Shown in pieces: positions 20,491 through 28,721 of a DNA stretch of 64,000 nt. Position 1 is the stretch's first letter. Every line of letters starts with the position of its first letter. This stretch comes from JBLHGU01 sp047615875 (GTDB lineage: Bacteria; Pseudomonadota; Gammaproteobacteria; Arenicellales; CAJQKF01). Below the pieces are notes generated by a model that searched no databases, was not told the DNA's origin, and saw nothing but the letters and a program-made list of their open reading frames with translations. The translations under genes and the position numbers were made by a program. The stretch lies in the NCBI GenBank assembly GCA_047615875.1, contig JBLHGU010000002.1, forward strand, positions 1-64,000, given 5' to 3'.

Positions 20491-20518
20491 AAAAGCGCCC
20501 TTCGGGCGCTTTTTTTTA
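20491..20518 (+). terminator. Rho-independent terminator of the HU-like gene
   Basis: A GC-rich hairpin with arms AGCGCCC and GGGCGCT around a short TTC loop is followed by eight T residues, 17 bp after the stop codon. This is a textbook intrinsic terminator. Confidence 0.92.
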
Positions 20519-20568
20519 CTTTGAGTTTTTAGGAGAAAACACCTAAAGTTTGGGCAAGGCCCGTCAAG

Positions 20569-20598
20569 AAAAAAGGCGTCCCGAAGAACGCCTTTTTT
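20569..20598. terminator. Bidirectional terminator between convergent genes
   Basis: Arms AAAAAAGGCGT and ACGCCTTTTTT flank an 8-nt loop, so both strands give a hairpin followed by a T-run. It lies between the HU-like gene and the leftward secreted-protein gene ending at 20649 and can serve both. Confidence 0.85.
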
Positions 20599-20648
20599 AA
20601 ACCCGGACTATTAGCTTTCAATCAAAATTGTTCAAGCCGAAATTAATA

Positions 20649-21896
20649 TCAGGGTAGATCTGACGCACAACTACCGCTGCTTGTCAGATAACTCGCAGTA
20701 ACCGACTTATCGATATGACAGGATTTCTTGCCACTTCCTGCCGCATCAACATTCAAGTTACCCGTTACCAGAAGGTCAGCATTCTGACCAATCGACAATC
20801 CATCTGCAGAAATCAAGTCAATATCAGAGAAACTTGTAAGACTAACTGACTTCTTAATTTCTAGTTTGCTGTCCTTTCCTTCACCAGTACTCATCATTTT
20901 CAGACCATTTTGAGTGGTTATAACAGTGTTATCGCCAACCTTGATTTGGCCCGAGACTAAATCAACCACATCCGCAATCAAGGTACTATTTTTGCCTATA
21001 TCTAGTTTAAATTTCTGTTTGTGTTTATGTCCATGATTTTGATCTTGCGACTCAGTTAGCATGGTGATCGAGCCTATAGCTTCGATGTAAACATCCGATT
21101 TTATATCGACACCTTTTGCGCCACTTATTGATAGGGAGAGCAGATTCATCTGCGCCTCTTTTTCAAATATCACTTTGCCGTCGCTACTTGAAACCACACC
21201 AGACGAAGTTAATTGCGCATTGAAGTTGTTGCCAATTTTCACCTCCTTTCGTGAGGCAATATTCAAGTTATCAGCGTTTACGTTGCTCCCCTTATCCAAT
21301 TTCACTTTATCCTTATCTGAAGCTATGCAAATTTCACCCGCGTCAAAACTCACATACTCTTTGGCGTGAACTCCCTTGCCTCCTTCCACACTAATCGACG
21401 TTGCCGACAGATTTACTCCTGCAGTCAACTCAATTTTACAGGGCGATAACAACCCGATAGAAGATTCGCTTAGACTGGCAATTACCAGCAAGTTTTTGTA
21501 TTTGTCGCCGCCCGCACTGCCAAAATCCGATGCGACATAAGCATCGAAATCAGCCAGGCTAGCTATAGCAACGGTTCCTTCACATTGTAAGTCTCGAAAC
21601 TGTGGCTCGCCTTCCTCGCCAGACAGAACATTCCAAAACCCAGTAGCACCGCCATAGCTGGCACTCGTGCTGTCAATGTTCTGTGTGGGTTGCCCCAGGG
21701 AGCCACTAAGCGAATAATTCGCCGACCCAATAGTCGCGCCTCCGGAGCCACTTACATCAGCGTCTACACCAAAATTCGCGCTACTACTGCCACCACCTAC
21801 TGTAGTGATGCCGCAAATGCTTGCTTGAGCGCCTACGCCATACATTAGCCCAACACACAAGGCTAATACAGAAAGTGTCTGTTTATTAGGATTCAT
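20649..21896 (-). CDS. Secreted repeat-rich protein, function unknown
   Basis: A 415-residue exported protein. The N-terminus (MNPNKQTLSVLALCVGLMYGVGAQA) is a clear signal peptide, with cleavage likely after AQA. Residues about 35-95 carry the module GSANYSLSGSLGQP followed by GGATGFWN, a pattern seen in many surface or secreted proteins. The remainder (about 100-415) alternates short strands such as LSATSISVEGGKG and IDLISADGLSIGQNADL, resembling a parallel beta-helix. The ATG at 21896 follows AAGGTG at proper spacing; a GTG three codons upstream is less likely. It lies 44 bp downstream of another beta-helix-like gene and probably shared its transcript. Confidence 0.75.
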   Translation of the reverse strand: MNPNKQTLSVLALCVGLMYGVGAQASICGITTVGGGSSSANFGVDADVSGSGGATIGSANYSLSGSLGQPTQNIDSTSASYGGATGFWNVLSGEEGEPQFRDLQCEGTVAIASLADFDAYVASDFGSAGGDKYKNLLVIASLSESSIGLLSPCKIELTAGVNLSATSISVEGGKGVHAKEYVSFDAGEICIASDKDKVKLDKGSNVNADNLNIASRKEVKIGNNFNAQLTSSGVVSSSDGKVIFEKEAQMNLLSLSISGAKGVDIKSDVYIEAIGSITMLTESQDQNHGHKHKQKFKLDIGKNSTLIADVVDLVSGQIKVGDNTVITTQNGLKMMSTGEGKDSKLEIKKSVSLTSFSDIDLISADGLSIGQNADLLVTGNLNVDAAGSGKKSCHIDKSVTASYLTSSGSCASDLP

Positions 21897-21940
21897 GATT
21901 TTCACCTTATCGTTAGTTCAAAAAATTCTTTTCAGTAGAA

Positions 21941-24127
21941 CTACGGCGCACTTAAATCATTACATCCCGGGGCGATAGAGCCTCCTGTTAACGTTGGTGT
22001 GGTGCCTGTAAGACTGGACATTGCAGCGCCGGAACAGGCCACGCTATGGCCATTCATAATAGTGGAGCTACCCCCAAAATTAATGGCGTTATTAGCCACT
22101 TCAGAGTACATCTCGATATTGCCATTGAACTCTACACCGTTACCACGCATACGAACCTGCGCCCAGTCACCAAGTTGCAAAGTGCCATTAATACGAGCGC
22201 TGTCTTTTATCTCCACGGTGGAAAAATCACCTACGCCCACCGCCTGATCTGCGCTGTTAGCACGTCCAAAAGTTGAGTTATTAGACAAATTTAAGTGTGA
22301 TCCCTGTTCCATAAACAAGTGGTTATTGGTTAGATTTAGCGATGCATTATCCCGTAGCGCAATTTGACTTCCGCCAGATAAGAATGCTGAGTTAACCACT
22401 GTCAAGATTCCATCGATATGGATGCTGGAGCTTTCTGATCCCTGTAACGAATCAACAGTGACATTGTTTTGCACTCCTGCATTCGATCGATAATTAACTG
22501 CCAACTCACCACCAATGGAGCTGTTATCACCGATGCCAAGACTAGAGCCATTATCAACATAGACACTCCCGCCGATGGTGTTATTACCATTCAGACTGCC
22601 GTTTGAACTGCCATCGAATCGCAGGATCGGACCGCCACCCCACAAGCCTGGCACTCCGGCCCCCCAGTTAACAAACTGAGCCATATTCAGGCTGCTACTG
22701 GAAGAAATATTAATTGGCCCACCCAGTGTGAGATTATCGCCAAAATCAAAATTGGAATTATTGTGCACTCTGACTTCGCCAGTAATTTCTCCATTCCAGG
22801 CATTTAGACGACAGCCGTCTGTGCAATAAACCTCTCCATCAATTCGGCCGTTATCACCCACATTTACTTTGCCAGATGAAGCGTTCAATTGGGCTAATGT
22901 TAACTCGGCGTTAATGTACAGACTTGAACCCTCTGCACCTAGCTGAGCCGCCATATTGGTATCCAGATTTAATGTGGCATCTTCGAGCCAGACATTGCAG
23001 CTACCAGGGTCGGCTGGGCAAATGAACGTAGAGGTATCACTGAGTCCTAAAACTGAACCCTCAATTGCAGAGGTATTTTCCACCTTAATCACACTGCCAT
23101 CTGAAGCAGAAAAAACTGAATTGGTATTCAAATTCAATCCAATTAAATTTAACTCGGGCGTGCCACCACTCCAGTTAACAATTTCACCCGTGGAACCATC
23201 ACTCAATTGCAACTGCTCTGCCGCGAGGCTGCTTTGTAACAATATTCTGGAACTCGCAGATACGTAGATCTGGCAATTATTCTCGGCTACTGCGCAATCA
23301 TAACTACCTAAATCGGTTAGATTAAACACGCTTAATGAACCTACATTCAGATTTCCATTAGCTTTTAACTTACCATCTCGCCCCACGATCGCTTCCGAAC
23401 GATCGTTAACATTGAGTTCGTTTACCTCAAGAATAGACAGGTTTCCGCTGTAATTTTCTACCTTCAGAACCGAGCCACTACTAAGCCCCACTTGATTGCC
23501 ATGGAATCCGGATTGAACCTCAAGGGTTGAATCACTTATCCAGACATTACAATTGCCTGGTGATCCCTTACAGCCAAGTAAATAGCCATCATAAAAAGAC
23601 ATCCTGGACTTCAGATCAGCATTCGCACCACCGAACTCAAGTGCACCACCACCTTGACCAATAACCTGACTGGCACTAACAGAAAATTCATTCAAAGTTA
23701 TAGTGCCGCCGTCTTGATAAAATCTGCCGTTATCGGCAACCTGCAAACGATTGCCATCAAAATCTGCCGCGATGTTAAGCAGTCCTGTATTGATATAAAT
23801 GTCGCAGCTACCGGCTCCACCAACGCAGCTCAAACTCGTGCCATTGCGAACATGCAAATCGCCCTGGTTCACGTTAATCCCAGCAATTGTATGGCTTGAG
23901 CCATTTCGCAAAGTCAATGAAGATCGATCACCTACATCTATGCGGGCATCAAAACCAGCAACACCTTCCTGACTGCAGTTACGAAAATCAGCAACTCCAG
24001 CCGTATAAGTCGAAAGGTTGCCCTTCAAAGAACAATTTCGAAGACTGGCCTGTGAACTACCGCCTACACTGATATGCCCTTCCATAGATGCATCGTGGAT
24101 ACTTAGCGCGCTGTGCTGATAGATCAA
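21941..24127 (-). CDS. Beta-helix-like surface protein with ~92-residue repeats, probably 5'-truncated
   Basis: 728 residues, rich in Gly, Ser and Asn, built of short strand-turn units (NGSSLGIGDNSSIGGELAV type), suggesting a parallel beta-helix. Cysteine pairs recur in the pattern C-x6-C-[DNQ]-[IV]-[YW] at 101/108, 186/193, 278/285 and 370/377, with a period of 85-92 residues. No signal peptide is present: the frame opens with TTG at 24127 in mid-repeat-like sequence and meets a stop 2 codons upstream, 24 bp from a REP-like border of the neighbouring transposase unit. I infer that the original 5' end was lost. If so the gene may be inactive. Confidence 0.65.
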   Translation of the reverse strand: MIYQHSALSIHDASMEGHISVGGSSQASLRNCSLKGNLSTYTAGVADFRNCSQEGVAGFDARIDVGDRSSLTLRNGSSHTIAGINVNQGDLHVRNGTSLSCVGGAGSCDIYINTGLLNIAADFDGNRLQVADNGRFYQDGGTITLNEFSVSASQVIGQGGGALEFGGANADLKSRMSFYDGYLLGCKGSPGNCNVWISDSTLEVQSGFHGNQVGLSSGSVLKVENYSGNLSILEVNELNVNDRSEAIVGRDGKLKANGNLNVGSLSVFNLTDLGSYDCAVAENNCQIYVSASSRILLQSSLAAEQLQLSDGSTGEIVNWSGGTPELNLIGLNLNTNSVFSASDGSVIKVENTSAIEGSVLGLSDTSTFICPADPGSCNVWLEDATLNLDTNMAAQLGAEGSSLYINAELTLAQLNASSGKVNVGDNGRIDGEVYCTDGCRLNAWNGEITGEVRVHNNSNFDFGDNLTLGGPINISSSSSLNMAQFVNWGAGVPGLWGGGPILRFDGSSNGSLNGNNTIGGSVYVDNGSSLGIGDNSSIGGELAVNYRSNAGVQNNVTVDSLQGSESSSIHIDGILTVVNSAFLSGGSQIALRDNASLNLTNNHLFMEQGSHLNLSNNSTFGRANSADQAVGVGDFSTVEIKDSARINGTLQLGDWAQVRMRGNGVEFNGNIEMYSEVANNAINFGGSSTIMNGHSVACSGAAMSSLTGTTPTLTGGSIAPGCNDLSAP

Positions 24128-24150
24128 TCTTCAATACAGTCGGCAATACA

Positions 24151-24160
24151 GGGTCGGACC
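24151..24160. repeat. REP-like border repeat (GGGTCGGACC), left side of the RAYT unit
   Basis: GGGTCGGACC at this position is the inverted copy of the GGTCCGACCC found on the right of the transposase at 25082 and in the cluster at 25479-25540. Together they bracket the transposase gene as inverted ends. Confidence 0.6.
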
Positions 24161-24191
24161 TAATTAAGTCTTAGTAAGTTATTGTTCTTAC

Positions 24192-24977
24192 TCAAATTGA
24201 ATTCCATAAAAGCATGTTATTAGAGCTTAAACTACTATTTTCAAGGCTATTATCGACGGTGTAAGAAGCTGACGTTTCACGCAATATATATTTGTCACCG
24301 ACTATGGTTTTCGACCGGTGATCAGCCCTTTTGCCGAGCGAAGCTTGTACTCCACCAACAAAGTCCTCGCTGCCCACAGCCAGACTTTCGCTCCAGGTTG
24401 GGTCTCGCCCTGTATTATTTCGTGCCAGTTCGTCCGTTAGCCATTGCCGGTGGTGATGTTGTAATTTGTGAGTATCATTAATATCCGCTAGCTCCATCAA
24501 TGATGGCAAATCAACGATGCGATAACGCTTGGATGGATGCTGAATTTCCTGGTAGCCGCCGTGCTGCCATTCTGAGGGGTGTTTAACCACTCCCGCTCTA
24601 ACCATATTAAGATCGATATAAACTAGACATTTTAGAAAATGAGCGTCCGATGCGACCGCTGTAGCATGATAGCGATCTTCCCAAAACGCACCTTTGCGAC
24701 CCTTACGAAGATTGTATTCCTGCGCTGTACGACCAGCAATGAGCTGCAGACTTCTTGGGATGGCATTCTTCCCGGTATCCTTCACCAGCAAGTGGATATG
24801 ATTTGACGTCACAACATAATTAAGAACGCAAAGTCCGTAGCGTTTTTTTGCTTCAAACAACCAGGCAATCCATCGCGCACGATCCCTGGAAAACTTCAGC
24901 AAAAACTCTTTTTTGTGGCAACGATGGGTAATGTGCCAGATGTGACCGGGTAAAAAATAACGATTTGCACGGGGCAT
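24192..24977 (-). CDS. REP-associated tyrosine transposase (RAYT, Y1_Tnp family)
   Basis: A 261-residue single-strand HUH transposase that recognises REP-type hairpins. The HUH motif is H60-I-H62 within VTSNHIHLLVKD; the probable nucleophile is Y88 in GRTAQEYNLRKGRKGAFWED. The C-terminal region (SLGKRADHRSK through ENSSLSSNN) matches the usual RAYT tail, so the gene looks full length and intact. It is flanked by inverted REP-like sequences at 24151 and 25082, and a second, truncated copy follows upstream. RAYT genes are usually immobile themselves but spread REP sequences. Confidence 0.9.
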   Translation of the reverse strand: MPRANRYFLPGHIWHITHRCHKKEFLLKFSRDRARWIAWLFEAKKRYGLCVLNYVVTSNHIHLLVKDTGKNAIPRSLQLIAGRTAQEYNLRKGRKGAFWEDRYHATAVASDAHFLKCLVYIDLNMVRAGVVKHPSEWQHGGYQEIQHPSKRYRIVDLPSLMELADINDTHKLQHHHRQWLTDELARNNTGRDPTWSESLAVGSEDFVGGVQASLGKRADHRSKTIVGDKYILRETSASYTVDNSLENSSLSSNNMLLWNSI

Positions 24978-25098
24978 AGCTTTATCCTTAAAGTGAGTGT
25001 TTTTCCCTAAAAATACGATGTTTAAGCTTGAAATGCTAGCTTAATACGGCTACTAATCCCTAAGAATCAATAGGTTATATCGGTCCGACCCCCTAGAT
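24712..25098. repeat. Direct repeat copy A (387 bp, RAYT 5' part plus leader)
   Basis: This segment is repeated at 25109-25495 at an exact 397-bp offset without indels. By my hand count the copies differ at about 18 of 387 positions: 6 inside the coding part, all synonymous, and about 12 in the ~120-bp leader. It covers RAYT codons 1-89, the leader and a REP-like motif. Confidence 0.85.
25082..25098. repeat. REP-like motif GGTCCGACCCCCTAGAT, right border of RAYT unit
   Basis: Identical 17-bp motifs occur here, at 25479-25495 and at 25525-25541. Its core is the inverted match of the left border at 24151. It is preceded by CCTAAGAATCAATAGG, which also recurs in the second copy. Confidence 0.65.
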
Positions 25099-25374
25099 CT
25101 CAGTCTTGTTGTATTCCTGCGCTGTACGACCAGCAATGAGCTGCAGACTTCTTGGGATGGCATTCTTCCCGGTATCCTTCACCAGCAAGTGGATATGATT
25201 CGAAGTCACAACATAATTAAGAACGCAAAGTCCGTAGCGTTTTTTTGCTTCAAATAACCAGGCAATCCAACGCGCACGATCCCTGGAAAACTTCAGTAAA
25301 AACTCTTTTTTGTGGCAACGATGGGTAATGTGCCAGATATGACCGGGTAAAAAATAACGATTTGCACGGGGCAT
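25093..25374 (-). pseudogene. Truncated second RAYT copy (5' fragment only)
   Basis: The first 89 residues are identical to the intact RAYT at 24192-24977 (both keep the HUH motif at 60-62), then the frame enters the REP-like border and ends after the unrelated KTEI. All domains after residue 89 are missing. The coding differences from the intact copy are all synonymous, so this fragment derives from a copy that was recently functional. Confidence 0.85.
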
Positions 25375-25495
25375 AGCTTTATCCTTAAAGTGATTGTTTT
25401 TCCCTAAAAATAACGTGTTTAAGCTTGATATCCTGGCTTAATACGGCTACTTCTTCCTAAGAATCAATAGGTTACCTCGGTCCGACCCCCTAGAT
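25109..25495. repeat. Direct repeat copy B (387 bp)
   Basis: Second copy of 24712-25098. Its junction at about 25108 abuts the REP-like motif of copy A directly, so the two units are head-to-tail with about 10 bp between them. Confidence 0.85.
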
Positions 25496-25541
25496 CCATG
25501 CGACCCCCTACATCCATGCTACTCGGTCCGACCCCCTAGAT
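25479..25541. repeat. Cluster of REP-like motifs
   Basis: Two full motifs GGTCCGACCCCCTAGAT (25479-25495 and 25525-25541) flank a partial one, GCGACCCCCTACAT (25500-25513). The spacer segments share ATCCATGC. The cluster ends 18 bp before the stop of the pilin-like gene, the intergenic location typical for REP elements. Confidence 0.65.
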
Positions 25542-25559
25542 ATTAAACGGTCCATAAAC

Positions 25560-26417
25560 CTATGGAAAACAGGTAGGGAAACTAGCTGAGTTTATAACCC
25601 CTAGTAAGTTATAGCTAATAACCGCATTGTTAGCTCCATCAAGATTTGTCCGTCTTAGTTGCCACTGAAAATTGGTAGCGCTCGCAATTAACCTAACATC
25701 TCCGAAAGGACTAGCCCCGGCAGGAAGTGGCGTCCCATTCGCAGAAGTATCAGGTAGAATTGCTATCCCCCCGGCGAAAGATAGTTGACCCAAATAGGTA
25801 TAGGTGCGTTCGGCTACTGTAATAAAAGCGGCATTAAATGAACCACTATTAGCAGTATCACTTACCACTATTGTGACATCAAAATCGTAAGGCACCCCAT
25901 TTACGAGGTCGCCGAAATCATCTATCACGGCGCCTCCTGGTTCCGAAATCTCAATATCAAAAGTTGAGCTAAGTGAAGAATAGAGTGTGCCATCATTATT
26001 GAAGGTTCCATCGATAGGTGGGCCCGGATTAGCAGCAGTAAACCCAGTATTACAAGCAAATGCCGCAGCAGCCGCTACTATCACACCCGCCGCACTAGCA
26101 TCCCCTCCCCCATTCACACTAGCCTCACCATTCAAACCACCCGTATTCACAAACGACCAGGCAACATCATCCCCGGCATTGGTATCGTTTGTATCAGACC
26201 AGCTCTGAAAAGCAATCGACCCGGAACTCTGACTATTCTGAATACCGTTAATCTGGTGGCTCTGATCTAATGCACCGAATGCCTCGGCAGTATCACTGAG
26301 CTCTCCCATAGTGGAATCGCGAAGGGTTACAAGACCTACAATCAGGCCAATAGAGACTACAACAATAACAAATAACAGCTCTGGGGTTGCTATGAACCCC
26401 ATTTCTCGTTTTCTCAC
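25560..26417 (-). CDS. Pilin-like or pseudopilin-like exported protein, function unknown
   Basis: 285 residues. The N-terminus is RKREMGFIATPELLFVIVV followed by SIGLIVGLVTL: a short basic leader, a glycine-phenylalanine junction, a glutamate near position +6 and a long hydrophobic helix, as in type IV prepilins, though spacing to the glutamate is one residue longer than usual. The mature part is Gly/Ala/Asn/Thr-rich with only two cysteines (CNTG near 117 and a C-terminal CFP). It starts at a GTG preceded by AGGTGG; an ATG at 26402 is an alternative. No other pilus gene is near. The pilin reading is an inference. Confidence 0.6.
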   Translation of the reverse strand: MRKREMGFIATPELLFVIVVVSIGLIVGLVTLRDSTMGELSDTAEAFGALDQSHQINGIQNSQSSGSIAFQSWSDTNDTNAGDDVAWSFVNTGGLNGEASVNGGGDASAAGVIVAAAAAFACNTGFTAANPGPPIDGTFNNDGTLYSSLSSTFDIEISEPGGAVIDDFGDLVNGVPYDFDVTIVVSDTANSGSFNAAFITVAERTYTYLGQLSFAGGIAILPDTSANGTPLPAGASPFGDVRLIASATNFQWQLRRTNLDGANNAVISYNLLGVINSASFPTCFP

Positions 26418-26878
26418 CGGACCACCTAAGTTAGTTTTTTAGACCATCCATGGATTCGAAATAGCAATCATCAATAATTACTGTATGTTCACCAGAACAA
26501 CATAATCAAGAACTCAAATTAAAGTAAACATTGCGAGTTTGTTAGCACAAATTGAATCGAATTATGGAGTTTGATATATGGGTTGGGACGAGTGAATCCC
26601 ATTAATTCTCTGAATTTATTTTCCATATGATGATGGAATTGATTGCTTCTATGTTGAGTAGCTGAAGTCAGCTCCTTGAACCAATAAAAAGTTAAGCGAA
26701 CTAAAATTCCTATGCATCAATCCCTAACCGCACAGGTTAAGATTTGTTAGGCATCTACTTGTAGATCGAGACCGCGGAAAGAAAAATATCTATCGGCGCC
26801 GATGTTTAACAACCTCTGGCAGCGGAAAACCACAGGGTTGTAGGTATCGTATTTCGAATAGTGGAGTATTGGAAAATA
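26418..26878. other. 461-bp intergenic region upstream of the pilin-like gene
   Basis: AT-rich, without an open frame worth naming. An imperfect inverted repeat (CAACCTCTGG near 26808 and CCACAGGGTTG near 26831) could be a weak terminator for the tRNA-Met transcript, and ATCGGCGCCGAT near 26793 is a 12-bp palindrome. The rest should include the promoter of the pilin-like gene. Confidence 0.4.
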
Positions 26879-26955
26879 TGGTGGCTATGGCTAGATTCGA
26901 ACTAGCGACCCCATCATTATGAGTGATGTGCTCTAACCAGCTGAGCTACATAGCC
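26879..26955 (-). tRNA. tRNA-Met (CAU), elongator type
   Basis: The reverse strand folds as a 77-nt tRNA including encoded CCA. The acceptor stem GGCTATG pairs with CATAGCC, the D-arm holds AGCTCAGCTGGTTAGAGC and the anticodon loop ACTCATAAT gives CAU. The sequence closely follows E. coli elongator tRNA-Met rather than the initiator. It follows ychF, as in Pseudomonas. Confidence 0.95.
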
Positions 26956-27034
26956 ATGATGCTTTACAAGCTAAAGGCGTGATGCCTTTGGGGGGCGTGA
27001 AATGTACCGTTTTCGATGACGGATCGCAACCCCG

Positions 27035-28126
27035 TTAAACGTTGAATCGAAAATGTAATATGTCGCCATCCTGAACCAGGTATTCCTTACCTTCCAGACG
27101 CAGGCGACCGGCATCTTTCGCGCCCTGCTCGCCTTTATACTGAACATAATCGTCGTAGGCCATGGTTTCCGCACGAATAAACCCGCGCTCGAAGTCGGTA
27201 TGAATAACTGCCGCCGCCTGCGGTGCCTTGGCCCCGTCAGGGAAAGTCCAGGCACGGACTTCTGTCTTACCAGCGGTAAAATAGGTTCTCAACCCCAGCA
27301 GTTCGTAACCGGCCTGGATAATGCGATCAAGGCCGGATTCATCCAGCCCCATGGCCTCAAGAAACTCACGCCGCTCATCATCATCTAATTCAGATATTTC
27401 CTGTTCCACCGCAGCACTCACAACGATTACTCGAGCCCCCTCGGATTCAGCATGGACTTGCAGCTGATCTACCAGGTCATTGCCATCCAGCTCGTCTTCT
27501 GAGACATTGGCTACATACATAACCGGCTTCATGGTCAACAAGCACAGTGGTTTTAGCCGGGCGCGATCATTGTCGTCGACATCCAGAGTACGGGCGGTAT
27601 TGCCGGCATCCAGATGCAATTGCATTCTTTCGAAAAGGTTTTTCAGGGCAATTTGTTCTTTGTCGCCAGCCTTTGAGCCTTTGGTTGCACGATCCACCGC
27701 TCGGGAAGTGGTATCCATGTCTGCCAGAACTAGTTCAGTGTCAATGGTTTCGACATCAGCCAATGGATCGACTTTATTGGCCACATGCGTCACGTCATCG
27801 TTTATGAAGGCGCGCACCACATGAGCGATGGCATCCACTTCGCGAATATGCGCGAGAAATTTGTTACCTAGCCCTTCACCTTTTGATGCACCCGCAACCA
27901 GTCCGGCGATATCAACAAATTCAATAACAGTCGGTATGGTCTTGGCAGGATCGGCGATGGCAGAGATTTCCCATAGCCTCGGATCTGGAACTTCCACGAT
28001 GCCAGTATTGGGCTCAATGGTGCAAAAGGGATAGTTTTGCGCATCGACACCTGAACGAGTCAGGGCGTTAAACAAAGTTGATTTTCCTACGTTGGGCAAG
28101 CCAACGATTCCGCAGCGAAATCCCAT
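27035..28126 (-). CDS. ychF: Redox-regulated ATPase YchF
   Basis: A 363-residue Obg-related P-loop protein (OLA1 type) that prefers ATP and associates with ribosomes. Visible motifs: P-loop GLPNVGKSTLFNALT at residues 8-22, DIAGLVAGASKGEGLG, and a C-terminal TGS domain starting near FFTAGKTEVRAWTF-like sequence (LRTYFTAGKTEVRAW). It is 4 bp from pth and follows the standard order prs-rplY-pth-ychF. Confidence 0.97.
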   Translation of the reverse strand: MGFRCGIVGLPNVGKSTLFNALTRSGVDAQNYPFCTIEPNTGIVEVPDPRLWEISAIADPAKTIPTVIEFVDIAGLVAGASKGEGLGNKFLAHIREVDAIAHVVRAFINDDVTHVANKVDPLADVETIDTELVLADMDTTSRAVDRATKGSKAGDKEQIALKNLFERMQLHLDAGNTARTLDVDDNDRARLKPLCLLTMKPVMYVANVSEDELDGNDLVDQLQVHAESEGARVIVVSAAVEQEISELDDDERREFLEAMGLDESGLDRIIQAGYELLGLRTYFTAGKTEVRAWTFPDGAKAPQAAAVIHTDFERGFIRAETMAYDDYVQYKGEQGAKDAGRLRLEGKEYLVQDGDILHFRFNV

Positions 28127-28130
28127 AGAT

Positions 28131-28715
28131 TCAGGACCGAGTGTGTAAAACGTTCATAGCAAGCTGGAATTTACCAGCCAAAATATCAGGCATAACAGGA
28201 AGGCAGTCGATGAGGGCATCGTCAATGGCTTTGCGGTCGTGGAGACTTGGTCGGGCCAGTACATACCCAACCACTCGGCTTGCCGAGCCCGGATGACCAA
28301 TACCAATGCGCAAACGATGGAAATCACGACTACCCAGATGTGAAACCATGTCTCTCAGGCCATTATGACCTCCATGGCCACCGCCAAACTTAAGTCGCAG
28401 CGAGCCAGCAGGCAGGTCCAGTTCATCATGCAGAACCAGAATCTGCTCGGGAGGTATTTTGTAAAACCCAGCACAAGCGGCGACGGACTCACCACTTCGA
28501 TTCATGAAGGTCGTGGGCTTCAACAAGCTGACCTTGCGGCCATCCACTAGCGCCTGATCATGGCCGCCTCGGAACTTCTGTTGGATGGAAAGCCTGGCAA
28601 AATAATTTGCAGCTATCTGGTCTAGTAACCAGAAACCCGTATTGTGACGGGTGTGCTCGTATTCAGCGCCAGGATTTCCCAGTCCTACGACCAACCGAAC
28701 AGGTTGGTCAGGCAT
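28131..28715 (-). CDS. pth: Peptidyl-tRNA hydrolase
   Basis: Releases peptides from prematurely dissociated peptidyl-tRNA. The 194 residues begin RLVVGLGNPGAEYEHTRHNT, containing the catalytic histidine, and continue with LLKPTTFMNRSGES and HDELDLPAGSLRLK. It starts 6 bp after rplY and ends 4 bp before ychF, so the three are one transcript. Confidence 0.97.
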   Translation of the reverse strand: MPDQPVRLVVGLGNPGAEYEHTRHNTGFWLLDQIAANYFARLSIQQKFRGGHDQALVDGRKVSLLKPTTFMNRSGESVAACAGFYKIPPEQILVLHDELDLPAGSLRLKFGGGHGGHNGLRDMVSHLGSRDFHRLRIGIGHPGSASRVVGYVLARPSLHDRKAIDDALIDCLPVMPDILAGKFQLAMNVLHTRS

Positions 28716-28721
28716 TGTTAC

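Noticed and set aside
24100..26000. Repeat cluster considered as a CRISPR array
   Set aside because: The repeats are few, irregularly spaced and tied to the RAYT transposase; no cas gene is present.
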